Shown here piece by piece: positions 1 to 13,719 of a stretch of 64,000 nt of DNA. The notes under the pieces are model-generated. The model had not been told where the DNA came from. It searched no databases and was given only the letters and a program-made list of their open reading frames with translations. Origin of the DNA: Liolophura sinensis. Its lineage: Eukaryota; Mollusca; Polyplacophora; Chitonida; Chitonidae. Each line of letters opens with the position of its first letter. The first letter of the stretch is position 1. The stretch is from the NCBI RefSeq assembly GCF_032854445.1, contig NC_088295.1, forward strand, positions 76,352,028 through 76,416,027, given 5' to 3'. The position numbers were made by a program, and so were the translations under genes.

Positions 1-3000
1 ACTACATGGGGATTTAACCTTGCGCAAGAAGTAAGGAATTGACAGGAAGAATAAAACGGAGGATTAATGCATGACTTCAAGAGATTTGTCGGAGACGTCA
101 AGGCAATTAATGTAGTATTTCTTGACCATTAGTCGTGTGGGTTGGCTCTTGGATAATAGGCCATTTCCCCACAAAGTGAACAATTACACAGTTTCTAGAC
201 GGTACATGGGGATTAGCTAAGATGGCCCGTCTATCACACTCCAAGTGCCGGTCTTCAGTTTCTCGAATAGGAGCCAGACAGGTAAAATATATGCGTGAAA
301 ATTACTAGTATTACGTGTCAGGGTGTACTAAGCGTTTATACGACACAACAGGGGCATTGGTGATTTCTGTTTAGTCGGATGAGCTGAACTGTCAGGGGTA
401 ACACTGGCGTGAAGTACTGTCTTCATAACCACTAAGCGTGTAACGTCTTACCACATTCAACGGACTTCACTTGTTTTAGTGGAGTACGATACACCAAGAC
501 TCTACTAAGGCAGATTACACCGACGAACACTGGCAAAAACGAAGGCCTCACTCTAAAATCACTGGGTTCAGTATGAATATACAAGAATCATTTTGTATCG
601 AAATTTATGCGTTTACGTAATTATACTGCCATAAAAAATGTAGTCGTTTCTCGATAGGTAACCATTACTAAACAAGATATACGAGTTAGAGATGTCCTCA
701 GTTGACACGGAAATTCTGGGGTAGTAGTAATGGTAGTAGAGGTGAATGGCTGTTGTTGTTGTAATTGGTTTTTCCTGTATGATTTCCACGTTCGTGAAAT
801 TTTTATACAGTACGGATAGTGTGAATAATTAAAGTGTGATCTATGTTCTGGATGTTATTCAATTCCCAAAGCTGGGTACAGCAGATCTCATGACTAACAT
901 TGGACGTTAACATGTATTTGTAGTTGCTATAAAGGGGTATATGACATACAGAAGTATATAATGCTAGGCAAGCCCGAATAAGTCCACTGGAGTTGGCAAA
1001 TGTTTGTGCATTTCTGTCAAGAAATAGTGGGGTTGTTCAGCGGAAGGATTGCATTTAAAAAGTGTAAAAGTGGGGCATGATCATTCCACTGTCTACCCAG
1101 GTAACGGCGCTAAAGCTGGCAGATAGCACCACTCTCCCGCCGCCGAATTACAATCGTGTATAGAGTTATCTTTCATAGCATAGGAAACTGGGGCTAATGA
1201 TCAACAGGTATTGTATATACATGTACACATGAATTAACTCCTTATCACGCGTTACTGGCGTTATGATGAATTAAAATTTTTTGTGAAATAAATATTCAAA
1301 CCTGTTAAGATATTTTGGGTAAATGTACATCACCTGTAAAGACCAAGCTTGTCATACACACGACTGGCTTTAATATTGTTGCAGATATTGCTAGTGTTTA
1401 CCTAAAAATCCACGTCCCTATTCATCAAGCTCTGCCTGCATGGATGCTTTTTAATTAACACAGCCGAGATAAAACACCTCACACCAAGCTAACTCAAAAG
1501 ATATATGTCTCTAAACCAGTAAAATAAATCTGGACATTCTTTAATTTTTAAATGTTTTGTATAGGTCTGTAAAATTTACAGACTGTCTGTAAAAAAACAT
1601 AGTAATTATAAATTTATGTGAAAACGCAATGTACTAGTACTAGTGTGTTCTTGAGTGAGTTTTGTTGCACAGTTGTACACTTATCCCGTCCCTGTTGCTT
1701 TAAGCCAGGTGATACAATTAACCCGTTTCTGTTGAATTATGCATATCTGCTAAACCACATGAGCCGATTTCCTTGTTATGAACTGAATTTAGAGCGTTTA
1801 AGACGTCTATCATCTCACGCCTGGGTAGTAATTCCGTCATTTCTACTCTTAATATGGCGCTTGGAGCTAATTGAAATTGACAGCTGTAAAAGAATAAATG
1901 ACTCCGTCATATAATGTTATAGTGAGGAGATTTTGAAAATGCATACATATCTTTGCACATTCAAGCTGACGTTGTATATGTTGGTGTCTTCATCTCGATG
2001 TTTGGGTATATAGGCCTACACTTTTGTCGTTTTCGTGTTCGAGCTTTTTGTTTTATAATATTCTGTTGCATACCTATACACGTCTTAAATCTATCATAAA
2101 GAGCTTTAGCATGATTATAAATCTTTCATGGTAGGTTTAGTACATTTGACTCGGATCAACTTATTATCATATATACTGAATTATGTGATAAAAATCTCAC
2201 TGACCCGGAATGTGCATGCAAGTTTTCGTGATGCTGATTACACCGAAGTATTGTAATATGAAAAGGCATCGTTTTCGCTTAACTGAGTTCTAGAAATCTG
2301 GTAAATGGGAAATTGCTTTCTTCCCATATATACGTACATACAGGAATCCGTAAACTTGCATGCTTTGCAATTTTTAACTTTGTATACGTCTATATTTTGC
2401 GGTTCCCCTGCTCACGTGTTCTCAGATGGACGGTGAAAATGTCTAACAATAAGGTTACAAAAAGTGACAAATATCTACGTAACATCGAGAAATGGAAGAA
2501 AAACAAATAAACGTATCGTCAATCGCCATCATCTTTCGTCATTATTGGCTTACATATAATTATTACTTCTAACTGGTGTTGTCCTTCAGGAAATTCTCTT
2601 ATCCGTGCAGCGCTTTTATATACCCAGTCACAACTACAAAAAGTGACTCTAAAGATAGTAGTGTAGCTCGGTCTGGAGTGTATAATTCGGGAGCGCTATC
2701 TGGTTGAGATTAATATACTCACAGTGGATATACAGTTATCTAAGACACGTAATATATTAAGTGTGAGAAATATCGTAAGTAGGAAATTCGGGCCGGGGAA
2801 ACTCCATACTACATTGGGATGCCATGTGGTTAGGAATAACTTTGATGTTCATAATTAAGTCGGACGTCAACATTTTGTTTCATAGTATGGGTAGGCGTGT
2901 AAAGACGTTACCATTCATGCCGTCTGGGAGGCGGAATATAGTACATACACGATCTGAGAACAGTTACGGACAAATCATCGGGAAGTGGAGTGTGGGTGTA

Positions 3001-4325
3001 CAGAACAACTTTAAATTGCGTACCATGATTTCGACCGAATGCTGGATACACTTAAAGATGTGCTCGGTGGTTTTAGACTAAATATTATTCATCGTTTTAG
3101 GACGTATTGCTCTTCGGCGCTTTGTCGTCAGTGTCTTGTATAAAGCTCCGTGTGGGTCTACTAACCGCCTTTTAGCGTATTAGTCAAGGTTGTAAGATAA
3201 ATGTGTTTCTGAAGCCGTTTTTTGTACGGACAACTTTTAGAATGGTTTATCTGAGGCATGCAGACTTTGCGGTCGTAGGTTTTCTGGTTACATTCAGACT
3301 TTTTCCTTTTGTCCGTACTCAAGGCAAATCTCGCCTTTCTGATCGACAGTTTTCCCCTGCCTCTGACGGTCGTCCAGGTGAAGCTAATGGGCTGTGCATA
3401 GAGCGATTAAAACTCTATTGTATCTTTTCGGAAGACTAAAATGCCACAGCGTCTAATGACTAGCGGATAGATTCTCGAGCTGTCAGTCTTTCTGTGTCGT
3501 GAAATCCATACTGTACAGCAGCCATTCATGAGCACCTTAGACCTGTTCACTAGCTCTCGACAGAAAGCATCAATTCGTGATCACCGACACTTTTATATTC
3601 AATAAAAAGGAGAGCTGATCGACTGGCAATTGTGAATGTCAACAAATTTGCTAGCGTTTAAATGCAGATCCGTCTTAAGATTACAGGCGGCGGATGTGTT
3701 CCATCGCCAAGTCGAAGTCTGCGGCATTTTAGTGTTGGGATTAGGGTCACTTTAGTGGTTTAACCCGATCAGCTGGCCAGTGGTCAATTGGCTATGTGAT
3801 GTGACGGACAATGGTCACATTCTTGTAGACCTGAAAGTTCCTGACTGTCATTGTGACATCGATCAACGGTGTGATCTATGGGGGTTTAGGGGCAGTTTCC
3901 TTCATTATAGGCCCTACCAGACCTTATATCTCGACCGTATAAGCTGAGGGCACCGGTAATTCCACACCTGTTACCTTAAACCCGTTCAGCTGTTACCTAG
4001 GGGAAAACTTCACCCACGCGCTCCCTTCCTTAATCTTACAGAAAATGATCGATCGGACTCCAAATATCATTTTACTACATGTAAATGGTATCTCTTTAGT
4101 TACATGCTAAGTTCATTTCACTGTTTTATTTATGTCTCCTAATCTAAAAGTGCTGTTATTTTGTGGTTTCAGATAAAAGATGGTTAGCTTATATTTTTCG
4201 GCGATGATAATTCTGTTAAAGTACATTTATAACAAGAATGAGGGATGCCTCGCTGGATCAGATGACTAAGGTACTGTGTCACTGTGAGGTCGCCTGATCG
4301 CCATTTCTTCTGTGGCTTTTAAGTC
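1..4325. other. non-coding, no recognisable gene
   Basis: AT-rich sequence with only short ORFs (under 100 codons) lacking any recognisable motif. I see no clear repeat family member, RNA gene or exon here. Confidence 0.6.
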
Positions 4326-4412
4326 AAGAGGTTTTTGCAGGTACCTGGCGGTGGTGCACTCAGGCTTCCTCCATCCATGAACTGACCACCGTTATATAAA
4401 TGAAAATAGATA
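4326..4412 (+). repeat. decayed SINE 3' domain
   Basis: The stretch CTTCCTCCATCCATGAACTG, then ACCACCGTTATATAAATGAAA, lines up with the 3' domain seen in the better copy at 50600-50802 (TTCCTCCCACCATAATGCTG, then GCCGCCGTCTTATAAGTGAAA). It has several substitutions and small gaps. Only the tail region is recognisable. Confidence 0.5.
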
Positions 4413-7400
4413 TCTGTTAAATCTGATTAGACATGAGTAGACATGCTTCTGTGTAAGATTTTTATTTGAAATATTACCAAAATATCTGTCTACGATTATT
4501 CTAAAAGTTACCGTCTTTAAATTGTTTCTCCTGAAAATTTCGGTTGTCTATAAACTAGCTGTCTCAGGCAGTGCCCAAGTTTCGGTTGAGTAAGACTTGT
4601 GTTTGGTAGGTCAGAGAGTACAAAGCGTTCCTCAGCTTTCTGACACCTGCCCTTTCTCTTCAGTGCTACTTGACGTCCATAAAACATACAAATTGCCGGG
4701 TGTGTATTTGTGACTGTGAAAGGGGGTCAAATTGATTTTTGTATGGGACTGTAATTACACGTGAAAAGTGCTTCACAGAGGAATCTGCCGTCTCATATAG
4801 AGGCAAAAGATGATATTTTTTTAAGTATTTTTTTTTTTGATAAGTATTTTTTATGGAATATTACTGATTTAACTGTTACCTTTTTGGCACACTGTTTAAC
4901 CTGTATAAACACAAAGGAGGCTATCCTAAATTACTATTCGTATTATGTTATATTGTAAATACACCTTGCCTTGTTATTTTTGTTGTTATATGTTATCACC
5001 TCTGGGAATAGCTGGGATAGAAGTTAAATAATCAATTAACATTATTTCACGTTAAAATTACGATATAATGTTGAAAATACATCACTTGTAAACTAGCCAT
5101 TTTATCATTATATATGATCCAGGACGAATAAGTATGCAAATAATCCAATATATTAATCACCATTTCGAAATCCGTTGTATTTCGACAAGTTTTCCTACCA
5201 ATATTTCAATCAATGTTTTATTTAAGAAATGCATGTATAAACCACTACTATAGAAAAAATATAAACCAAAGTCTATATATGTCACGAAAAGCTTACGATG
5301 AGTACACGATTTACATGTCTTAGTGAACCAACGTATCAGACTTTTCTCGGAATTGCTTTTGATGGAAATATCTTTCTCTTGGTCATACATTGATCAACAT
5401 CCTTCCTCATACTGCACCGGATTCAGTGTGATAATGAGAGAATTAGAGGAGAGTGAGACTGAACGTAAAACAGGGATCCAGGAAGCGAAATGATCATTTA
5501 TAAGGCTAAGTGTATTTATATATTGTGCCGAGTGTTCGGTCATATTTGTGGTTTGTTCTTTAATTGGAAACCAAATTGAAATCCATGAGAAACACGCCAA
5601 TCCCTCTCGCGGTGAAAACGGAGCCCTGGGGGAAAGTTTGTCGCTGTGAGAAGGTTATCTGTGCTTCCCATCAGAAATACCTACCCATTATCCAGCAGTT
5701 CGAATTCCTTCAGAAATGATATCGGAAAATGACTTTACTAAGGTTTCTAACAAGATAATAAAACCTTTTGTAGAGTCATGTATGTATCATTAAATGAAGA
5801 CGCTTCAAAGACGAGTCGATTTTGTTTTGCTGGTTTCATCGCTGTCGTAAAATGAAGCGAGCTTTGCTCACACGAAATGTCCCCGCGGTAACGCTGGGTG
5901 CCGAGCCGAGCTGTGGACTCTCAAGCATTCCTGACCCCGGGGGTAATCTTTGAAACCGCACATTGACAGCAAAGAAACCAGGTCCACAATAACATTGTCT
6001 TGTATACTTGTGTTTTTAACTGTACTGAAATTTACTGTAATACTGAGCCGGCTTGATAGATAGTGGTCAACCGGAAGATCGGAGCCGAGCACCAGAGAAA
6101 CGCGTTTTATGATTGGTCAACCAGCTGAGGCCTGCATCACATGCTCCTAATCAACATTGTAATTAATTTTTACATTGTCAATCAAACTACAATGACAGCT
6201 AATACGGAGGAGGCATGACTTCTGCACGAAGCGATCAGTGGAATTGATTTGGGAGAACCACTTGTTGAGTTGAGCGCGTTTCCCTGAAACCGCTCGGGAT
6301 TAAACCAGTGACGTGGGTGGAACTATTTACATCTGTTCGGAAACTCTTTGGATTATGTTTCTTATTTTCCTTTGACTTGATTGACTGAAAACTTCACTAC
6401 TTTGCGGTAACAAGGTAAGTCTTACGTATTTTGGATATCCAACGCAATAATGTCACGGAAAAATCATTTATAACCCAGCAACATTTGGAGCTCTAACTTC
6501 CCCTAAATCTTTCCGTTCGGCAAAGTTTCCTTGTTTATGGAGACAACGGGCTGTCGGAGTACCGTAATAGTAAGGTTGTCGGTGTAGTGATTCGTCTTTA
6601 ACATGTTCTTAGTTGAGCAGGAACACACGATGCCGTGAAATCGTGATATCCTATATAAGACAGATCTTTACCTCTCTCAATCTGGGGCAGCGATAAACCC
6701 CGTCCCGTACAGCCGAAGGCCAGCCCGCACAGACTCACCCACCGTACGCACTTCGCTCTCAATTAATAGCCCGGAAAGTTACATCTGTTTCGCTTAACCG
6801 TCTGCGAGGGTCCCGCACGCTGGAAGTCGATGAAACAGCGCTGATGCATTTCGTCGGAGTCAAGTTTTGATACTGTAATGTTATCACATGCCCCTATCCT
6901 ACATGAGGTTGTATCAGATGCTGCGCGCGACCCTCCCATACTTATGTCTGTTACTTCCACTACTCTCGCGGGTTTGTCACTCAGGATTATGCGACAACTT
7001 AGGTATCGCTTACTTTGATCACAAAGTTTATCAGAAAAGTGAAAGAGAAGTCGAGCCGACCACCTCAAGTCGGGACTAAGTCAGTCAGCGTTAATCGTGC
7101 TTTGTTAACTAGCTCCAGCACTTTAATATAAATGTGACAGAACAGCTCCGTTAACCGCTTACGTTTTTCAGAAGCAGGGGATTACTAACTGTCGAAGCCG
7201 CACGGCTTTTACCCCCTCACATGCCCGTCCCCCGTGCCATACGTGTGATGCAGGCCTCCCTCATCAAGTTCACATGTGACAGCATTGTGTGCTCGATGTT
7301 GACATAATGGTTATTAGATGTCAACTCAGATTGTTATACTGAGCTTGCTTGTTAAGCGTGTTAACAAGATACAGGGTCTTAAGTTAGACTTCCGTAACAG

Positions 7401-8045
7401 GGGAACTGATCCGCTTTAGGGACTTTCTTATAGAGCAAATTACATTTCCATACACTTATCAACCCATACTGCATGCTCGTCACCACGATTAGCTCGTCTC
7501 TATTTCCCTATTATCATTCCAGCCTCTCTGGCCTTTGGCGATTCATTTATATCAAAAATCGCTATACAGAAAGGGAGACTTTTTCTACGGGATATATATG
7601 ACCACATGATAGAGTTACTAACTAGAAAGTGTTAGTTTTTTCCCTGCTCAATTATACGAAAGGAGAAACTCAGCTCAAAGCAAGGCTATCACTTTAAATA
7701 TAGAAAGTATTGATAATGTAAGCATATAATTACAGTACTGGATTGATAAATCATCCCGCTATATCTCAAGGGGGTCTTCACTTATCAATTACAATAAAGA
7801 ACAGCGCCATATGGCTCAAATACCGTTAACCACACCGTTAAAAACCAATCATATCCATAACAATTTTAAAATAATTCATCAATTCCAAACATCATAGTGC
7901 CATATGATTGATGTATTGTACTTGACAACAGATTGTTGAATTTGGGCTACATGTATATCTACTGGATGGATTTACGTATAGACAGGTTTGCTCAAGGTTT
8001 GCCATTTTGAACATTTTCTGGTAAAGTCGCGTGTTGCACATGAAT
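4413..8045. other. non-coding; one possible splice donor
   Basis: No gene recognised. A strong donor-like sequence, AACAAG followed by GTAAGT, lies at 6409-6420, at the end of a somewhat CpG-richer stretch (about 5870-6420). It could end a non-coding first exon of hh or of another transcript, but nothing confirms it. ORFs of up to 101 codons at 6763-7068 (-) have no family features. Confidence 0.4.
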
Positions 8046-8049
8046 GTTA

Positions 8050-8255
8050 GTCCTTGGTACATTGCTTGTCAATTTGTTTATTTATTTGTTATTTAAAACC
8101 ATAGTCAAGAATTTTTCACTTATACGATGCGGTCAGTTTTATGGGTGGGGAACCCTGCACTGGCCAGTGGAAACCATCCACCCAGGCCATTGGCAAGTTA
8201 CTGACAAATTTTCTGTGACTTACGACTTCAACGAGTTGCAGAAAAAGCCATAAAG
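8050..8255 (-). repeat. SINE remnant, minus orientation
   Basis: Read on the + strand, the copy starts with TTTATTTATTTGTTATTT (the A/T tail reversed). It continues through AGAATTTTTCACTTATACGA and a GGTCAGTTTTATGGGTGGGG segment that matches the reversed 3' domain of the SINE at 50600-50802. Beyond that it differs (CCATCCACCCAGGCCATTGG, CAAGTTACTGACAAATTTTC) and resembles instead the copy at 57785-57960. The two therefore look like members of a second family sharing the same 3' end. Confidence 0.55.
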
Positions 8256-11200
8256 GCTCCACAGGGCAGTGAGGGCGGAAACATCTACATATTCCTTGCC
8301 CAAGATCAGGTCTGAACCCGTATTTAGTGTGTCCTAGCGATTCAGTGCTTGCCAAGCCGTACCCGTGTTAACATGACGTTTGCTATTTCAAACGTATCCC
8401 AGAGTTCCATCAGAGGTCATTTACCGAATGCTTGGGTTCCTAATGCTTCGGGTTCAAACTGTGACATGACACTGGCTACGGCGTACGTTTATGGATCACC
8501 TAAGTGTCAGAGATCACTTCACCAGAAGGCTAGGGCGCGTGTAAAACATGGTTGTTTTCTCATTTTTATGTGATCCAGATGCAGTCGGTAATCTGCGTTA
8601 TCAGGCCCCTCGAATGTGGGGATCAACCCCCGCGCCGTACACTCGCTATGGCGTTTTTACTACCTTTTTAGACTATCCAGTGCGGATTAGGCGACAATCG
8701 GACACCTGCCTTGTTTTAAAAAGGGTTTGGCATCGGCAATATAATATTTACCCATCGTTGGCTTGGCTACAGAAACGTTTATAGTGACATTGGTTTCAAA
8801 TAAACCAACGAGCTTGGCCCTCAAAGAGCCTCTCGTCACCAAATAAACAGTTTGGTTTCACCAAGTGTCGGCAGTCATCGCTGGCCGAGACCCTGCCATA
8901 ACTATGATGACAAGCTCTTACCGACCAGTTTCACAACTCTCTCTGCGCTCTCGGCGGGTTTCACGTAGTTCACATACCATCTCGTGTTTATACCCATACT
9001 CCGCCGTCAGTAAACTATCATTGCAGGGAAATCCTGGCATATTCTCAACTCGATTTCAATTGTATTCATTGAAATTTTGCAATGTCTGTTCAAAGAAAGG
9101 ATTGACCCGTTTGCACTCTGGTACTTATTTGGAAGATTTAAACAAGCGTGAAAAATACATTGTGACGGAAATTTTTCAATCAGTTGTGTGTTTTCCTTTA
9201 GAATTTGCAGTTAAGTTCTACTGGGTTGTTTTATGCTTCTGTGTGTTACTTAATTTGGAGCGGATCTATGTTTATTTATATCTGCTTACACTTCTTTGTA
9301 TGGATTAAATCAAGAGAGTACAAGTCTCTCCCCTCTTCTCTCACCTGACCGGGTTTAATGTGTTAAGGTGTGAACTTTACGAAAATGTGTAGCCCGAAGT
9401 GACGATCTAGCCCGAAGTGATCTCACTGACGACCACAAATTTACCGGCCACTTAGTTACAAGAATCCCTATCCGTTCAATCGGCCTTGATACCGGGTTAC
9501 TGGGAAGTCACGGAACCTAGAGGTCTAGCTGGGTCTTCAGGTTTTAAAGTCTTCCTTCCCCACCTCTGTGTGTGATGAAACCTTAAATCAGACACCGGCA
9601 ATGCACACATTGATCGCTCAGTCCTTCTGCACTTAAGACAGTCTCTTAAGTGCCTGATATCGAATTTAACGCTCGTGTTGATCTGATCATGTGGTTCAGA
9701 GGTTTATGCTAACATATGCTTCACTGAATCAGATTATCATAGGTCACTTATGAATTGCATGATTTCATGTATATTTTGTATATTTGAATTTCATGTATAT
9801 TTGGTATATTTTGGATAACATATTTTGCTAGTCTCTCTTTGTCCCTTAGAAAGCATTAGCATAACAATTATCACTCGGCTACCACACTCTGGTCCACTTG
9901 AAAGGTGATTCACAATTTTATGTGGCTTGCTTGCGCAATATTTGTAAAAGATGTTTTATTTTGCCTGTGTGTAGCGTTGTCAGCAAATATTGGTTACGTT
10001 TGTGTTCATATGATGATACCGGTATTTGACCTCAAGCGTAAGTTGTCACACTGAAAACAACCAGATGGGTAACATCGTCTTGTTTTGCTGTCATCCGTGA
10101 TGAAATGTGACAATGACTTTGGACAAATTTTGGAAATAAAGTGTATGTTTAAGAATTGGAAATTTTTATAAGTAAAATATATGACAACACTTTTAGATTC
10201 GTGGATCTGACCTGGATAAAGCCGAGTGAGAAGAAAGACGTCAGGCAGGTGAAAATGTGTCCTTCCGGTTATGACGTCATTCCATAATGGTTGTATCTTA
10301 GCACAATCAGCGTGTGGCGGAGTCGTTCAACATGACATGTAATGATGTATCGTCGCTCGATAAATTAAAAAAAAAACGTTCTCATTTCGTTAGATCTTGA
10401 GATGAAAGGGATAAGCGGTAAAAAATGACATAAAAAATAGAAAACTGATAAAACAAATATGTAGATCGAGAAAAAAACTTCTGTTATAGGTAGCTTTTCA
10501 CGCGTGACTCACCACGTGTGCGGGATTTGAACTGGTTCCTTTAAATCGTCCCTGTTCAGCTATCTGTTGATTTTCGCACTGGTATGACCGACGGAACGGG
10601 CAAGCTGCTGTTTCTCATGTCACAGCGAACGGGGTAGCTTGATTAATGGAGTGGTGCTGGATGGCCCGTGGGGCGAACTAGTAGACGGGACAGGAGAGCG
10701 CAACGCTTGCCACACATGATTGGCATTAGACACATATTAGAATGCTAACTTAGTAATAAATAAGAAAATATCCCGCCCGCAGGTATCTGTTCGTTTTAAC
10801 AGAAGCCCTGGGGTGGGTTCCTGGATATAAAATACATGAGTTACGCCAGCAAAGAATGTGTAGAAGAATTCAGGGAGAACAATAGCCACATAGGCGTCTT
10901 CCTCACGCCAAAACATCGGGCGCTCCACGAACCCCTCACTTTCTGTAGCAAGTGCTAAACGTTGAATACATTAAGGTGAAATTTCATTAACAAAAATATT
11001 TGTTTCACAAATAATCTTATTAATGGATAATTACGTATTAATACGTATAAATATTTATTAAACGCGTGGTTTTATTGTCTAAAATTTAATTCAGCCCGTT
11101 AGCGATGAACGGGGTAGAACAGCTTGAATGCAAATCGAATAATTTGCCTTTTTATGAGCTGCTAATTTAGTTCTTGTAGAAATGTTTTGAGCAAAGTAGC

Positions 11201-13656
11201 CGTAGGCATGACTACGAGATTGGGAAAATATCAGCTTACGTTGAAAACATTCATTTATTCTAAATCTGCCTTGCCTGTGTCATTCCTTGGCAAATATTAC
11301 GACTGTCTAACTACAGGAAAATGTATGTTTTAGCTAACTTTTGTACATAAGATTTTGTACTTAGGATTTAGCCTTTGTTTTATCAAGTATGATTTATATC
11401 TATACGTATATATACATTTGACCTTAAAAACAAATTTTGAGACATGTCACAACACTTCAGGATTGTGGTCAAATTATAATTACGCTAGAAAATCAAATCG
11501 ACCCAAGTCAGGTTTAATTTGTATTTTTCCATAGTGTAAACTCGCAGGAAAAAATGAATTTTTACATTACGAAAAGATATTAACGTCACTGTGTGACGTA
11601 CTTTAATTACTCAAACTTTTATTGTTATTTTTTTGACCGGTGATGTTTTTTTTTTTGAATTATTATCCAACCTGTCCCAACGATACAACATATGTACTAC
11701 AACAACGTAACACACAATTTAATTACTCATTGCTTTGTTCCAAACTTTCTAAAGGAATAAATAAAAATATGGTTTGTTATTAAAGTAAATACAATACAAC
11801 TTAGTCATGGCTTTATAAAGACTTTCCAAAAAAAAGAAAAAAAAACCCCACTAAAAAACAAAGAAAACAACTAATATGGTGATTAAGTAAATTATCCTAT
11901 ACAAAACGTGAGAACATCTTCCAAAACCTGTAAAGAAGAAGACGATTGCGTAGCGGAAATACAATAAAGGAAGATTGTGGTTGGCACAATGGTGGTATAA
12001 GCTGTGGAGTGAAAAAAGTCCGTAAATGGTGTATATTGCGTTTGTGATATCAGCGCAATGTGTGTAAAAGTGATGGTTATCGCATTGGTAATATTATCAT
12101 GTGTGGGTACATTTGCACATTGCAAAGCTCCGTTCTCTTTTCATTGCTCACAGCATTCAGCAAATTATTAACAGCTTTACAAACGTAATCGCAACAGATT
12201 GTCAGAGAATAAAATTATACGTAACTGTATTGTGAACAAATTCCTTCCTGGTGATGTCATTTGGAATTTGGTACAGGAACAATCTTTCAAAAGAGTTGTG
12301 TATGTTAGCGTATTCCTTAATCTTGGTCTGCCTTTTACCTGCGCTTTTATAGAACGGCAATGTTATATGCAACTTAATCTACCGTACAATTGTGTTGAAA
12401 TGAGCCCACGTATAATGCGTCATGTTATTTCCACGTCTTTCTTATGTATGTAGACAAATGTAAAACAGAAAAGAAAAAATCAGACCTATATATGTCTCTG
12501 TAAAGAGTATTTCAAACGTTTATTCTTCAGAATGTCGCTAAGGAACAATCAAGCAAATGAAAATAAATAAATTAAACTTAAAATCTGTAACATACATTTT
12601 AGTACTTTTTACAACTATTCTGTAGCACAATATTACGGTTTTGGTAAATACTTCAGGGTTTGTAAATTAGCCGTCAATGTACATGGTAGATTTTTTATTT
12701 GCACCAATGTGTGCTGCCCAGAAATGAACAGATTTATCATACTGGGAGATCACTTAATACATGCTTTGAATACTGCTTTGGGTATATTTGTGTACTATAT
12801 GTACGGAGACTTTAATAGATATTGCTTACAATAAAACATGATGGGCATTTTAAAAAGGGAAGCCCATTTTTGGAAGCAGAAGATCGAACTCTGTATTGAT
12901 ATTTAACTTTTCTCATGCATATTTTACTTCAGGTTCTTGTTTTCCACTGAGGTGAACATTAACCAATGATCATTGTTTCATGTGAATTAAAACCAATTCG
13001 ATGCAGTTTGCAAATTTATGACAAAGACAAAGCAAATTCTTCTGCCATTACTACAGATGAATCTTATATTTATTGCGCTTTACTGTGTTATATACAGTGT
13101 AAATTTTAGACGATCGCAATTTTGTCATTTTATCAATATATTTAATCATGTAGGAAATTTATTACCATTTCAGTGAGATTGCTTGTTACCCAGGATGAAG
13201 AGGCGGAAGTGTTAGTTTGTGATTTCGTTTTTGTGAACGTTTAATCTTACCTAGCCATTGTTTTGAACATTTGATATAATCGTGTTTATTATAGTTTCTG
13301 ACTTGTCACAAATATATTCTGCCTCCTTCTTCACGTCAAATAGTCGATGATAAATTACACAGAATTCCAGCGGAGCGGTGAAACGGCTGCTTCTAGGATG
13401 TAGTAAATAATATTAAACAAAAAATGCACATCTTGGAATTTATATTAAAACACACCGAAAAACTTTTTGTCACCAGATACACTTTTGCTTTTTTGTAATA
13501 TTAGAAATTGTTATCTTGCACATTTTGTTTTTCAGTAAGTCCCATCTACCACCCCATTCAAATTGCTTGCAGTTTTTCTTTTATTTCCTTTGTATTCAGT
13601 CTATTGTTTGTCATAAAACAAATAGGGTCGCCGGCTCCATTATTTGTTTTTTAATT

Positions 13657-13719
13657 ATGTGATGTGAAGAAAATAATGCAGTCTATTGTTAAACAAAGAA
13701 ATTATTTTACGTCACATCC
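13657..13719. repeat. imperfect inverted repeat
   Basis: ATGTGATGTGAAGAAAATAA on the left pairs with ATTATTTTACGTCACAT on the right, with a 3-base bulge and one mismatch, around a loop of about 23 bases. It may be a small palindromic element remnant. The nearby duplicated CAGTCTATTGTT (13597 and 13679) suggests local rearrangement. Confidence 0.4.

Noticed and set aside
6763-7068. 101-codon minus-strand ORF
   Set aside because: No family features; an overlapping plus-strand ORF is equally unconvincing.
8865-9308. 147-codon ORF, the longest non-hh frame on the plus strand
   Set aside because: No recognisable domain, no splice context, biased composition at its end. It is probably a chance frame.
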